Assembly: GCF_023023025.1 (NCBI RefSeq) | Contig: NZ_CP095481.1 | Span: 4,588,001 to 4,652,000 of the forward strand | Length of the DNA: 64,000 nucleotides | Source: Amycolatopsis sp. WQ 127309 | GTDB taxonomy: Bacteria > Actinomycetota > Actinomycetes > Mycobacteriales > Pseudonocardiaceae | Reading direction: 5' to 3' | Part shown: positions 53,606-61,564 of the stretch, one piece after another | How the letters are laid out: each line of letters opens with the position of its first letter | Position numbering within the stretch: the first letter of the stretch is position 1 | Position numbers and translations under genes: made by a program | The notes under the pieces: model-generated | The model's database searches: none | What the model was told of the DNA's origin: nothing | The model's input: the letters and a program-made list of their open reading frames with translations, nothing else

Positions 53606-55180
53606 GTGCGGGTGCTGGACGCGGCGGCGGTGTCGGCCTGGGCTGCGGGTTGTGTGCGCAGCCTGGCGAGCCTGCGGCCGGCCATCGACGGGATCAACGT
53701 CTACCCCGTGGCGGACTCCGACACCGGCTCCAACATGCTCTTCACGATGACCGGCGCGGCCGCCGAACTCAGGACCGCCGCGCCGGAGACCGCCGCCGAC
53801 GCGCTGAGGGTCCTCGCGCGCGGGGCCGTCGCCTCGGCCAAGGGCAACTCCGGCGTGATCCTCTCCCAGGTCGTGCGCGGGCTGGCCGACCGGGCCGAAG
53901 GCGAGCTGGACGGCCCGTGGCTGGCCGCCGCGCTGGGGCACGCCGACGAGGTCGCCACCGGGGCCGTGAGCCGGCCGGTCGCCGGGACCATCCTGACCGT
54001 CCTGCACGCCGTCGCCCTCGCCGTCCGCGGCGATACGCGTCCGCTCGGCGAAGTGGCGCGAACCGCCGCGCAGGAAGCCGCGCACGCGCTCGAGAAGACG
54101 CCGCTCCAGCTGCCCGCGCTGGCCAAGGCCGGGGTCGTCGACGCCGGGGCCCGCGGGCTCGTCGCCGTCCTCGACGCGCTGGTCGGGGTGCTCACCGGCA
54201 CCGCGGTCGAGCAGGACCACGCGCTCGAGGTGCCGGTGGTGGCGGACGAGGTCTACGCCTGGGAGGTCATGTACCTGCTGGACGGCGTCGACGAGGCGAG
54301 CCTGCCGACCCTGCGCAAGGAGCTGGGCGGCCTCGGCGACAGCGTCACCGTGGCCGGCGACGGCTCGGGCAGCCACGCCGTGCACGTCCACTGCGCCGAC
54401 ATCGGCGCCGCCATCGAGGCCGGGCTGACGCTGGGCCGGCCGCGCCGGATCCGCGTCGAACCGCTGCTCACGCCGACGCCGATCGAGCCCGGCGGCGGGA
54501 TCGACCGCACGGTCGTCGCCGTCGTGCACGGCGGCGGGCTGGCCGAAGTGCTGCGCGCCGAGAGCATCCCGGTCCTCGAAGTGCCCGAAGGCACCACGCC
54601 GAGCGTCGAGGACATGATCGGCCTGCTCAACGAGGCCGCCGGCCGGCACGTCACGGTGCTGCCGGGCGGGGTCGCGCTGACCGCGGCGGCCGACACCGCT
54701 GCGGGCCACGCGATGGCCGCCGACCGGGACGTCGTGGTCATCCCCTGCACGTCGCCGGTGCAGGTGCTCGCGGCGCTGGCCGTGCACGACGCCGGGCGCC
54801 GCACCAACGACGACGTCGTCGCGATGGCCGAGGCGGCCGCCGCGACCAGGCGTGGCGAACTGCGGATCGCGCAGGAGGAGTCGCTAACCTGGGTGGGCCG
54901 GGCCCAGTCCGGCGACGTGGTCGGCCTGGTCGACGACGAGGTGGTGCTCATCGAGGCCGCCCCGGCGTCGGAGACCAACCTCGTCGCGGCGGCGATGAAG
55001 GTGCTGAACCGGATGCTGGCGCTGGGCGGGGAACTGGTGACGGTGCTGAGCGGGGCGGCCGCGCCGCCGGGGGTCGCCGAAGAGCTCGCGGAGCAGCTTC
55101 GGCTGGAGCACCCCGAGGTGGAGCTGGCCGGGTACGCGGGTGGGCAGGCGGACGCCGTGCTGCTGATGGGAGTCGAATAG
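53606..55180 (+). CDS. DAK2-domain kinase, FakA-like
   Basis: A 524-residue protein. The N-terminal DAK2 (DhaL-like) domain has the nucleotide motif [15 protein letters not shown] and [12 protein letters not shown] middle and C-terminal FakA-like part follows ([40 protein letters not shown]). Homologues phosphorylate fatty acids bound to FakB/DegV proteins to feed phospholipid synthesis. M. tuberculosis has the region split as Rv2975c/Rv2974c; here it is one gene. GTG at 53606 behind GAGGAGG. recG follows two bases after the stop. Confidence 0.9.
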   Translation: MRVLDAAAVSAWAAGCVRSLASLRPAIDGINVYPVADSDTGSNMLFTMTGAAAELRTAAPETAADALRVLARGAVASAKGNSGVILSQVVRGLADRAEGELDGPWLAAALGHADEVATGAVSRPVAGTILTVLHAVALAVRGDTRPLGEVARTAAQEAAHALEKTPLQLPALAKAGVVDAGARGLVAVLDALVGVLTGTAVEQDHALEVPVVADEVYAWEVMYLLDGVDEASLPTLRKELGGLGDSVTVAGDGSGSHAVHVHCADIGAAIEAGLTLGRPRRIRVEPLLTPTPIEPGGGIDRTVVAVVHGGGLAEVLRAESIPVLEVPEGTTPSVEDMIGLLNEAAGRHVTVLPGGVALTAAADTAAGHAMAADRDVVVIPCTSPVQVLAALAVHDAGRRTNDDVVAMAEAAAATRRGELRIAQEESLTWVGRAQSGDVVGLVDDEVVLIEAAPASETNLVAAAMKVLNRMLALGGELVTVLSGAAAPPGVAEELAEQLRLEHPEVELAGYAGGQADAVLLMGVE

Positions 55181-55182
55181 CG

Positions 55183-57336
55183 ATGGCCGGACTGCGCGAC
55201 AAGCTGCCGTTGCTGCTGGGTGCCAAGACGGCGAAGGCGCTCGCCACGGCGCTGGACATCGAGACGGTCAGCGACCTGCTGCGCCACTACCCGCGCCGCT
55301 ACGCCGAGCGCGGTGAGCTGACCGACATCGCCGGCCTCGAGCTGGGCGAGCACGCGACCGTGCTGGCGCGCATCGAAAAGGTGAGCAAGCGCCGGATGAA
55401 GGCCCGCAACGGGACCATCATCGACATGGTGATCACCGACGGGAAGCGCCGGCTCACGTGCGCCTTCTTCAACCAGGCCTGGCGGGAGAAGGACCTGGTG
55501 CCGGGCAAGTCCGGGCTGTTCGCCGGCAAGGTCTCGGCGTTCCGCGACACCCTGCAGCTGACCAACCCCGAGTACGAGCTGTTCGAGGCCGACCGCGAAG
55601 CCGAGGCGATGGACGACTTCCTCGCCGCCATCATCCCCGTTTACCCGGCGGCGCAAGGCATGCCGACGTGGTCGATCGCCAAGTGCGTGCGCCAGGTGCT
55701 CGACGTCCTCGACGTCGACGAGGACCCGATGCCGCCGGAGCTGCTGCGGCTCCAGCACCTGGGGGACCTCGAAAACGCGCTGCGCGGCATCCACCGCCCG
55801 GAGAACTGGGCGCACCTGGAGGCGTCGCGCAAGCGCCTCAAGTGGGACGAAGCGATGGCCGTGCAGCTGATCTTCGCGCAGCGCCGGCATTCCGCGATCT
55901 CCCGTCCGGCCAAGGCGAACCCGCACGTCGACGGCGGGATCATGGACGCCTTCGACAAGCGGCTCCCGTTCGACCTCACCGCGGGCCAGCGCGGCATCGG
56001 CGACGAGATCGCCGGCGACCTGGCGACCGAGCACCCGATGAACCGGCTGCTGCAGGGCGAGGTCGGGTCGGGCAAGACGATCGTGGCGCTGCGGGCGATG
56101 CTGCAGGTGGTCGACAACGGGCGGCAGTCCGCGCTGCTGGCGCCGACCGAGGTGCTCGCCGCGCAGCACGCGCGGTCGCTGCGCGAGATGCTCGGCGACC
56201 TCGCGCAGGCCGGCGAGCTGGGCGCGGCCGAGAAGGCCACCCGCGTCACGCTGCTCACCGGGTCGATGGGCGCGAAGGAACGCAAGAAAGCGTTGCTGGA
56301 GGCCATGAGCGGCGAGGCGGGCATCATCGTCGGCACGCACGCGCTCATCCAGGAGACCGTGCAGTTCGCGGACCTCGGCCTGGCCGTCGTCGACGAGCAG
56401 CACCGCTTCGGCGTCGAGCAGCGCGACGCCCTGCGCACGCGCGGCAGCGAGGGCACCAGCCCGCACGTGCTGGTGATGACCGCGACGCCGATCCCGCGCA
56501 CGGTCGCCATGACCGTCTACGGCGACCTGGAGATCTCCGCGCTGCGCGAGATGCCGGTCGGCCGGTCGCCGATCAGCACGACGGTCGTCCCGGTGGCGGA
56601 GAAGCCGGCGTGGATGGACCGCGTCTGGCAGCGCGTCACCGAAGAGGTGTCCAAGGGGCACCAGGCCTACATCGTGTGCCCGCGGATCGGCGACGAGCCG
56701 CCGTCGGACAAGAGCGACAAGCGGCCGCCGGTCGCCGTCCTCGACATCGCGCCGCAGCTGGTGGAGGGGCCGCTCAAGGGGTTGCGCATCGCCGTGCTGC
56801 ACGGCCGGATGCCCGCGGACGACAAGGACGCCGTGATGCGCGCCTTCGCCGCGGGGGAGCTGGACGTGCTCGTGGCCACCACCGTGATCGAGGTCGGCGT
56901 CAACGTGCCGAACTCGACGGCGATGGTGATCATGGACGCCGACCGGTTCGGGATCAGCCAGCTGCACCAGCTGCGCGGCCGCGTCGGCCGGGGCAGCGTG
57001 CCGGGGCTGTGCCTGCTGGTCACGGAGGCTCTCGACGGCACGACGACCCGCGAACGGCTGGCGGCGGTCGAGTCGACCACGGACGGGTTCGAGCTGTCCC
57101 GCCTCGATCTGGAGCTGCGCCGCGAGGGTGACATCCTCGGCGCCGCGCAGTCCGGGAAGCGGTCCACGCTGAAGCTGCTTTCCCTGCTGCGGGACGAGGA
57201 CGTCATCGCGGAGTCGCGTGCGCGGGCGCAGGAGATCGTCGAGAAGGACCCGGCGATCTCGAAGTTCCCCGGGCTGGCCCAGATGGTCGCCGACGTCGTC
57301 GACGTCGAACGCGCGGAGTACCTGGAGAAGTCGTGA
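55183..57336 (+). CDS. recG: ATP-dependent DNA helicase RecG
   Basis: A 717-residue superfamily-2 helicase that reverses stalled forks and branch-migrates junctions. An N-terminal OB wedge domain (about 60-160) is followed by Walker A LLQGEVGSGKTIVALRAM, the DEQH box VVDEQHRFGVEQR, MTATPIPRT, and motif VI LHQLRGRVGRG. Full length. It starts two bases after the FakA-like gene, so the two are coupled. Confidence 0.98.
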   Translation: MAGLRDKLPLLLGAKTAKALATALDIETVSDLLRHYPRRYAERGELTDIAGLELGEHATVLARIEKVSKRRMKARNGTIIDMVITDGKRRLTCAFFNQAWREKDLVPGKSGLFAGKVSAFRDTLQLTNPEYELFEADREAEAMDDFLAAIIPVYPAAQGMPTWSIAKCVRQVLDVLDVDEDPMPPELLRLQHLGDLENALRGIHRPENWAHLEASRKRLKWDEAMAVQLIFAQRRHSAISRPAKANPHVDGGIMDAFDKRLPFDLTAGQRGIGDEIAGDLATEHPMNRLLQGEVGSGKTIVALRAMLQVVDNGRQSALLAPTEVLAAQHARSLREMLGDLAQAGELGAAEKATRVTLLTGSMGAKERKKALLEAMSGEAGIIVGTHALIQETVQFADLGLAVVDEQHRFGVEQRDALRTRGSEGTSPHVLVMTATPIPRTVAMTVYGDLEISALREMPVGRSPISTTVVPVAEKPAWMDRVWQRVTEEVSKGHQAYIVCPRIGDEPPSDKSDKRPPVAVLDIAPQLVEGPLKGLRIAVLHGRMPADDKDAVMRAFAAGELDVLVATTVIEVGVNVPNSTAMVIMDADRFGISQLHQLRGRVGRGSVPGLCLLVTEALDGTTTRERLAAVESTTDGFELSRLDLELRREGDILGAAQSGKRSTLKLLSLLRDEDVIAESRARAQEIVEKDPAISKFPGLAQMVADVVDVERAEYLEKS

Positions 57337-57366
57337 CCGCCGTGGTCCAGCCCGCCACGCGCGCGA

Positions 57367-57978
57367 TCAGCCGTCCGTTGCCGTGACGAACACCCCGGCT
57401 TTCGCGGCGGCCGCCGCTGCCGCCGCGGCGACGTCGGCGTCCCGCGGCGTGACGCCTTCGCGGGAGACGAACAGGCGGTAGAAGACCGGTCCGCAGGCGA
57501 CGCGCACGACCTCGACGGCGTCCGTCCCGGCCGGAACCTCGCCCCGGGCCACGGCTCGCTCGACGATCGGGGCCGACCGCGCGTGGCGGTCGACGTAGAA
57601 CTCCTCCAGGGCGTCCGCCGCGCGGGTCGAGAGGAACGCCGCCGAGATCGACGCGATCGGCAGCTCGCGCAGGCCCGGCTCGGTGAAGAAGTGCACCAGC
57701 TCCCGGTTGACCTCGCGCAGGTCGCCTTCGAGGGACCCGGTGTCCGGCGCGGCCCACTCCTGCTCGGTGCCCATCAGCAGCGCCGCCGCGACCAGGCCTT
57801 CGGCGGACTCCCAGCGGCGGTACAGCGTCGTCTTGTGGACGCCGGAGCGTTCGGCCACGGCCTCGACCGTCAGCTCCGCGTACCCGCGCTCGCCGAGCAG
57901 CTCCAGGGTCGCGTCGAGGGCGGCGCGGCGGGTCCGCTCGGTGCGGCCGCCCGGGCGCTGCGTGCCGATGGTCTCCAA
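57367..57978 (-). CDS. TetR/AcrR-family regulator
   Basis: A 203-residue repressor. The helix-turn-helix is ALDATLELLGERGYAELTVEAVAERSGVHKTTLYRRW. The C-terminus binds an unknown ligand and ends with an Ala-rich helix. The start is a TTG at 57978, chosen because GGGAG sits six bases upstream and because it gives a normal length; no ATG/GTG is near. An inverted ACTGGACGGCAC / GTGCC-like element upstream (57992-58012) may be its operator. Divergent from the caspase-like gene 136 bases away, which it may control. Confidence 0.88.
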   Translation of the reverse strand: METIGTQRPGGRTERTRRAALDATLELLGERGYAELTVEAVAERSGVHKTTLYRRWESAEGLVAAALLMGTEQEWAAPDTGSLEGDLREVNRELVHFFTEPGLRELPIASISAAFLSTRAADALEEFYVDRHARSAPIVERAVARGEVPAGTDAVEVVRVACGPVFYRLFVSREGVTPRDADVAAAAAAAAAKAGVFVTATDG

Positions 57979-58114
57979 GTGCCACTCCCGTTGCGTTAGT
58001 GCCGTCCAGTATGCCCGCCCGAAAGGGCAGGAACCATTCACCGGACTGCCGCGGGGTACGTGTGCCCGTTCGGCTGCTTGCCGTAGCCCGGTCCGAGAGC
58101 GTTTCCTGCCTGGT

Positions 58115-60472
58115 ATGGCGGGGCGGCGGCGCGCGCTGATCGTGGCCAACGGCGAGTACGACAACGCGGGGTTGCAGCGGCTGGGCTCACCCGCGGCGGA
58201 CGCGGACGCCCTCGCCGGTGTGCTGTCCGACCGCGCGATCAGCGACTTCGAAGTCCGGGTGGTGCGCAACGAAACCGCGCACGTGGTGCAGGCGGAGGTC
58301 GAGGACCTCTGCGCCGAGGGCCGTCCCGACGACGTTCTCCTGCTGCACTTTTCCTGCCACGGCTTGAAGGACGACTCGGGCCAGCTGTTCTTCGCCGCCC
58401 GCAACACCCGCCCGGACCGGCTCCGCTCGACGGCGGTGCCCGCGCACTTCGTCCAGCAGTGCCTGAAGCAGAGCCGTTCGCGCAGTGTCGTGCTGCTGCT
58501 GGACTGCTGTTACGGCGGCGCGTTCGGCCAGGGCGTCGCGGTGCGCGCGTCGGGGGACGCGAACGTGCTGGACAGCTTCCGGGGCGGCCGCGGCCGCGCG
58601 GTGATCACGGCGTCGAACTCCATCGAGTACGCCTTCGAGGGCGCCCGGCTGGCCGAGGGCGGGGTCGCGCAGCCGTCGGTGTTCACCTCGGCGCTGGTGG
58701 AGGGCCTGCGCACGGGCGAGGCCGACCGCGACGAGGACGGCTGGATCGCGCTGGGCGAGCTGTACGAGTACCTGTTCGACCGGGTGCGCGAGCGCAACCC
58801 GAAGCAGACGCCGAGCCGCGACATCGAGATGCAGGGCGAGCTGTACCTGGCCCGCAGCCGGCGCCGCCGCGTCAAGCCGTCCCCGGTCCCGGCCGACCTC
58901 GCCGCCGCGATCGCGGCGGAGAACCCGTTCACCAGGCTGGGCGCGGTGGCGGAACTGCGCCGCCGCTTGACGAGCGCGAACCTCGAGGTCGCGGTGGGGG
59001 CCTTCGAGGCGCTCGAAGCGATGTCGTCGACGGACGTCCAGCACGTCGCGGAGGCGGCGCAGGAGGCACTCGGCCGGGCCGCGGTCCGGGTCGATCCGCC
59101 GGAGGTGCGCCTTGCGGCGGCGCCGGGTTCGGTTGTCATCGAGGCGGTGCGGGCGTCCGGGCCGCCGGTGGCCCGGGAGGTGCGGTTCGAGGCGTCGCAC
59201 GCGTGGATCGGGATCGTGGAGACGGCCGGCGGTGCGGAGCTGTCGGTGACGGCCGGGGAATCGGGGGTGCGACGAGGGAAGGTCGTGGTCACCGGCCTCA
59301 CGGGCGAGACGGTCGTCGCGGTGGAGATCGAGACGGTCCCGGAGCCTGCGGTGGTGCCCGAGCCGGGGTCACGGGTGGCGGCCGAAGTGGTGGCCGAGCC
59401 CGAGCCGGTGGCCGGCGTGGTGGCCGAGCCGGAGCCCGTGGTGGCCGAGCCGGAGCCGTTGGTGGACGACCTGAGGCCCCGGGCAGCGCCCGGGCCGGTG
59501 ACCGAGCCCGCGGTGGGCGCCGAGCCCGGGCCGGAGGTGGTGGCCGAGCCCGCTGTCGCGGTGGAAACCGTCGCCGATCCGGAGCCGGTGGTGGCCGAAG
59601 CGGAGCCGGTCGCCGGGCCCGAAGAACCCGCGGCACGGGACCGGCCCACGCCCGCCGGAAACCCGCCCGGCACCGTGGATCCGGTGGCCGGGGCCGCCGC
59701 GATCCTGGCCATCGGCGGTGCGATCTTCGCGGTCGCCGGCTTCAGCCTGGACTACCGCTACGACTACAGCCTGGCCCAGTACCGGCCGGGCATGGTGGAC
59801 TACGCGGCCATCGTGATGGGGTGCGCGCTGGTCGCCGGGATCCTCACCCTCGCTCCGCGCACCAGGCACCTGATCGGTCCCGCGGCCCTGCTCGGCGTGG
59901 GCTTCGCCGGGCTGTTCGGGTTCCTGCGCTTCTTCGGCGAGTTCGTCACCCTGTCCGCACGCGACTCGACCGAACTGCGGGCCGGTTACGTCTTCGAGCT
60001 GCTCGCACACGGCGCGCTCGTGGTCGCGGCGGTGTTCGCGCTGGTGGCCCTGCGCCGCGACGCCGGGGGCGGGTTCGGCAGGGCCCGGGGCTGGGAGCCG
60101 TGGGTGGCGATCGTGCTCGGGGTGACGGTCGCGGTCGGCTGGATCATCCAGCTCGGCGAGCTGATCAGCTACGACGAGAGCGAAGCCGGCCGGGCGCAGG
60201 CCTACTTCGTACTCGGCGCGGTGCTCGTCGTCGCGCTCCCGGTCTTCGCGGCTTTCCTGCGTCCGCCCGCGGCCGGCTGCGCCGTCCTGGCCGCCGGGAC
60301 CCTCGGGCTGGTCGGCGTGCTGGCGCCGGTGTCCGTCTCCGTCGAGGAGTACAGCTCGTTCAGCTACGCGGGACAGACCGCTGCCGTGGCGGGGCTCGCG
60401 TTGCTGGTGGTCGACAGCGTCGTCCTGGCCGTCCGCCTGCGCCGGAATCAGCCGATCGGGCGACAGCCCTGA
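58115..60472 (+). CDS. Caspase-like protease fused to a multi-pass membrane domain
   Basis: A 785-residue protein. Residues 1-255 are a C14 caspase-fold domain: ALIVANGEYDNAGLQRL, catalytic His82 in HFSCHG and Cys132 in LLLDCCYGG. Residues about 262-330 are helical (NPFTRLGAVAELRRRL). A beta domain follows (VRVDPPEVRLAAAPGS), then a linker of VAEPEP repeats to about 520. From about 525 there are six to seven hydrophobic helices. The protease would be tethered to the inner face of the membrane. Prokaryotic caspase homologues act in stress, cell death or defence; here the role is unknown. ATG at 58115; the only downstream partner is the subtilase 37 bases on. Confidence 0.85.
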   Translation: MAGRRRALIVANGEYDNAGLQRLGSPAADADALAGVLSDRAISDFEVRVVRNETAHVVQAEVEDLCAEGRPDDVLLLHFSCHGLKDDSGQLFFAARNTRPDRLRSTAVPAHFVQQCLKQSRSRSVVLLLDCCYGGAFGQGVAVRASGDANVLDSFRGGRGRAVITASNSIEYAFEGARLAEGGVAQPSVFTSALVEGLRTGEADRDEDGWIALGELYEYLFDRVRERNPKQTPSRDIEMQGELYLARSRRRRVKPSPVPADLAAAIAAENPFTRLGAVAELRRRLTSANLEVAVGAFEALEAMSSTDVQHVAEAAQEALGRAAVRVDPPEVRLAAAPGSVVIEAVRASGPPVAREVRFEASHAWIGIVETAGGAELSVTAGESGVRRGKVVVTGLTGETVVAVEIETVPEPAVVPEPGSRVAAEVVAEPEPVAGVVAEPEPVVAEPEPLVDDLRPRAAPGPVTEPAVGAEPGPEVVAEPAVAVETVADPEPVVAEAEPVAGPEEPAARDRPTPAGNPPGTVDPVAGAAAILAIGGAIFAVAGFSLDYRYDYSLAQYRPGMVDYAAIVMGCALVAGILTLAPRTRHLIGPAALLGVGFAGLFGFLRFFGEFVTLSARDSTELRAGYVFELLAHGALVVAAVFALVALRRDAGGGFGRARGWEPWVAIVLGVTVAVGWIIQLGELISYDESEAGRAQAYFVLGAVLVVALPVFAAFLRPPAAGCAVLAAGTLGLVGVLAPVSVSVEEYSSFSYAGQTAAVAGLALLVVDSVVLAVRLRRNQPIGRQP

Positions 60473-60509
60473 GTTGTCGCTGCTCCGGCTCGCGGGTACC
60501 ACGCTGATC

Positions 60510-61421
60510 ATGAGGAAACGACGGGGTGTTCTCGCGGCCGTGGCCATCGTGCTCGCCGGGCAGGCGCCGGCGGCCGCGGCCGGTGGGGTGCAGCAGGATC
60601 CGCCCAGCTGGGGGCTGGACCGGATCGACCAGCGCACCGGGCTCGACCACGCCTACCGCTACGGCGACGACGCCGCGGGCGTCACGATCTACGTGATCGA
60701 CAGCGGCGTCGACGCGCAGCACCCCGACTTCCAGGGCCGCGTCGCGCCGGGGCGGGACTTCCTCGCCGGCGGCACCGACACGACCGACACGAACGGCCAC
60801 GGCACCCGGCTCGCCGGGATCGCCGCGGGCCAGGCCTACGGCGTCGCGAAGGGCGCGCAGATCGTCCCGGTGCGGGTGCTCGACAAGGACGGCGGCGGCG
60901 CGACCGAGCAGATCATCGCCGGGCTCGACTGGGTCGCGCAGAACGCCCGGCAGCCCGCGGTCGCCGTCCTCGGCATCGGCGGCGTCCCGAACGACCAGCT
61001 CGACGCGGCCGTGAAGCGGCTGTCCACGGTGCTGCCGATCGCCGTCCCGGCCGGCAGCGAGACGGCGGACGCGAGCGGTTTCTCGCCGGGCCGGGTGACC
61101 GAGGCGCTGACCGTCGGGGCGGTCGACGACCAGGACCACCCGGACAAGGCGTCCAACTTCGGCCAGGACGTCGACCTGTACGCGCCGGGTGTCGCCGTCC
61201 CGAGCCCGATCGCGGGCGGCACGACCGCGGGCCCGGAGTCGGGCACGTCGGTGGCCGCGGCGTTCGCGGCCGGCGCGGCGGCGATCTACCTGGCCCAGCA
61301 CCCCGGTTCGACGCCCGCGCAGGTGGACCGGGCGCTGGTGCAGGCCGCGACGCCGGACGCGCTGAAAGACGTCCCGGCGGGCACGGCCAACCGCCTGCTC
61401 TACGTGCCGCAGGCGCCCTGA
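60510..61421 (+). CDS. Secreted subtilase (S8) with altered oxyanion residue
   Basis: A 303-residue exported serine protease of proteinase K type, without a long propeptide. Signal peptide MRKRRGVLAAVAIVLAGQAP. The triad is visible: Asp in YVIDSGVDAQHPD, His in NGHGTRLAGIAAG and Ser in SGTSVAAAFAAGAAA. The loop that normally holds the oxyanion Asn (AGN) reads VPAGSETADAS, so Asn is replaced by Ser. Activity may be weak or altered. It follows the caspase-membrane gene by 37 bases, and the two are probably co-transcribed. TTG 60474 could start earlier but would disrupt the signal peptide. Confidence 0.88.
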   Translation: MRKRRGVLAAVAIVLAGQAPAAAAGGVQQDPPSWGLDRIDQRTGLDHAYRYGDDAAGVTIYVIDSGVDAQHPDFQGRVAPGRDFLAGGTDTTDTNGHGTRLAGIAAGQAYGVAKGAQIVPVRVLDKDGGGATEQIIAGLDWVAQNARQPAVAVLGIGGVPNDQLDAAVKRLSTVLPIAVPAGSETADASGFSPGRVTEALTVGAVDDQDHPDKASNFGQDVDLYAPGVAVPSPIAGGTTAGPESGTSVAAAFAAGAAAIYLAQHPGSTPAQVDRALVQAATPDALKDVPAGTANRLLYVPQAP

Positions 61422-61564
61422 GACTCCGGCAGGGAGGTGCCACCAGCGCCGATCGGCCAATCTTTCCACGCGCATGATGTCCATCACCTGGTATGCAGCT
61501 CCCGCCCAGCGGGAAAAACCGGGTAACGTGCGCTGACTACCGATCCAAACGGGAAGGACCGGGC

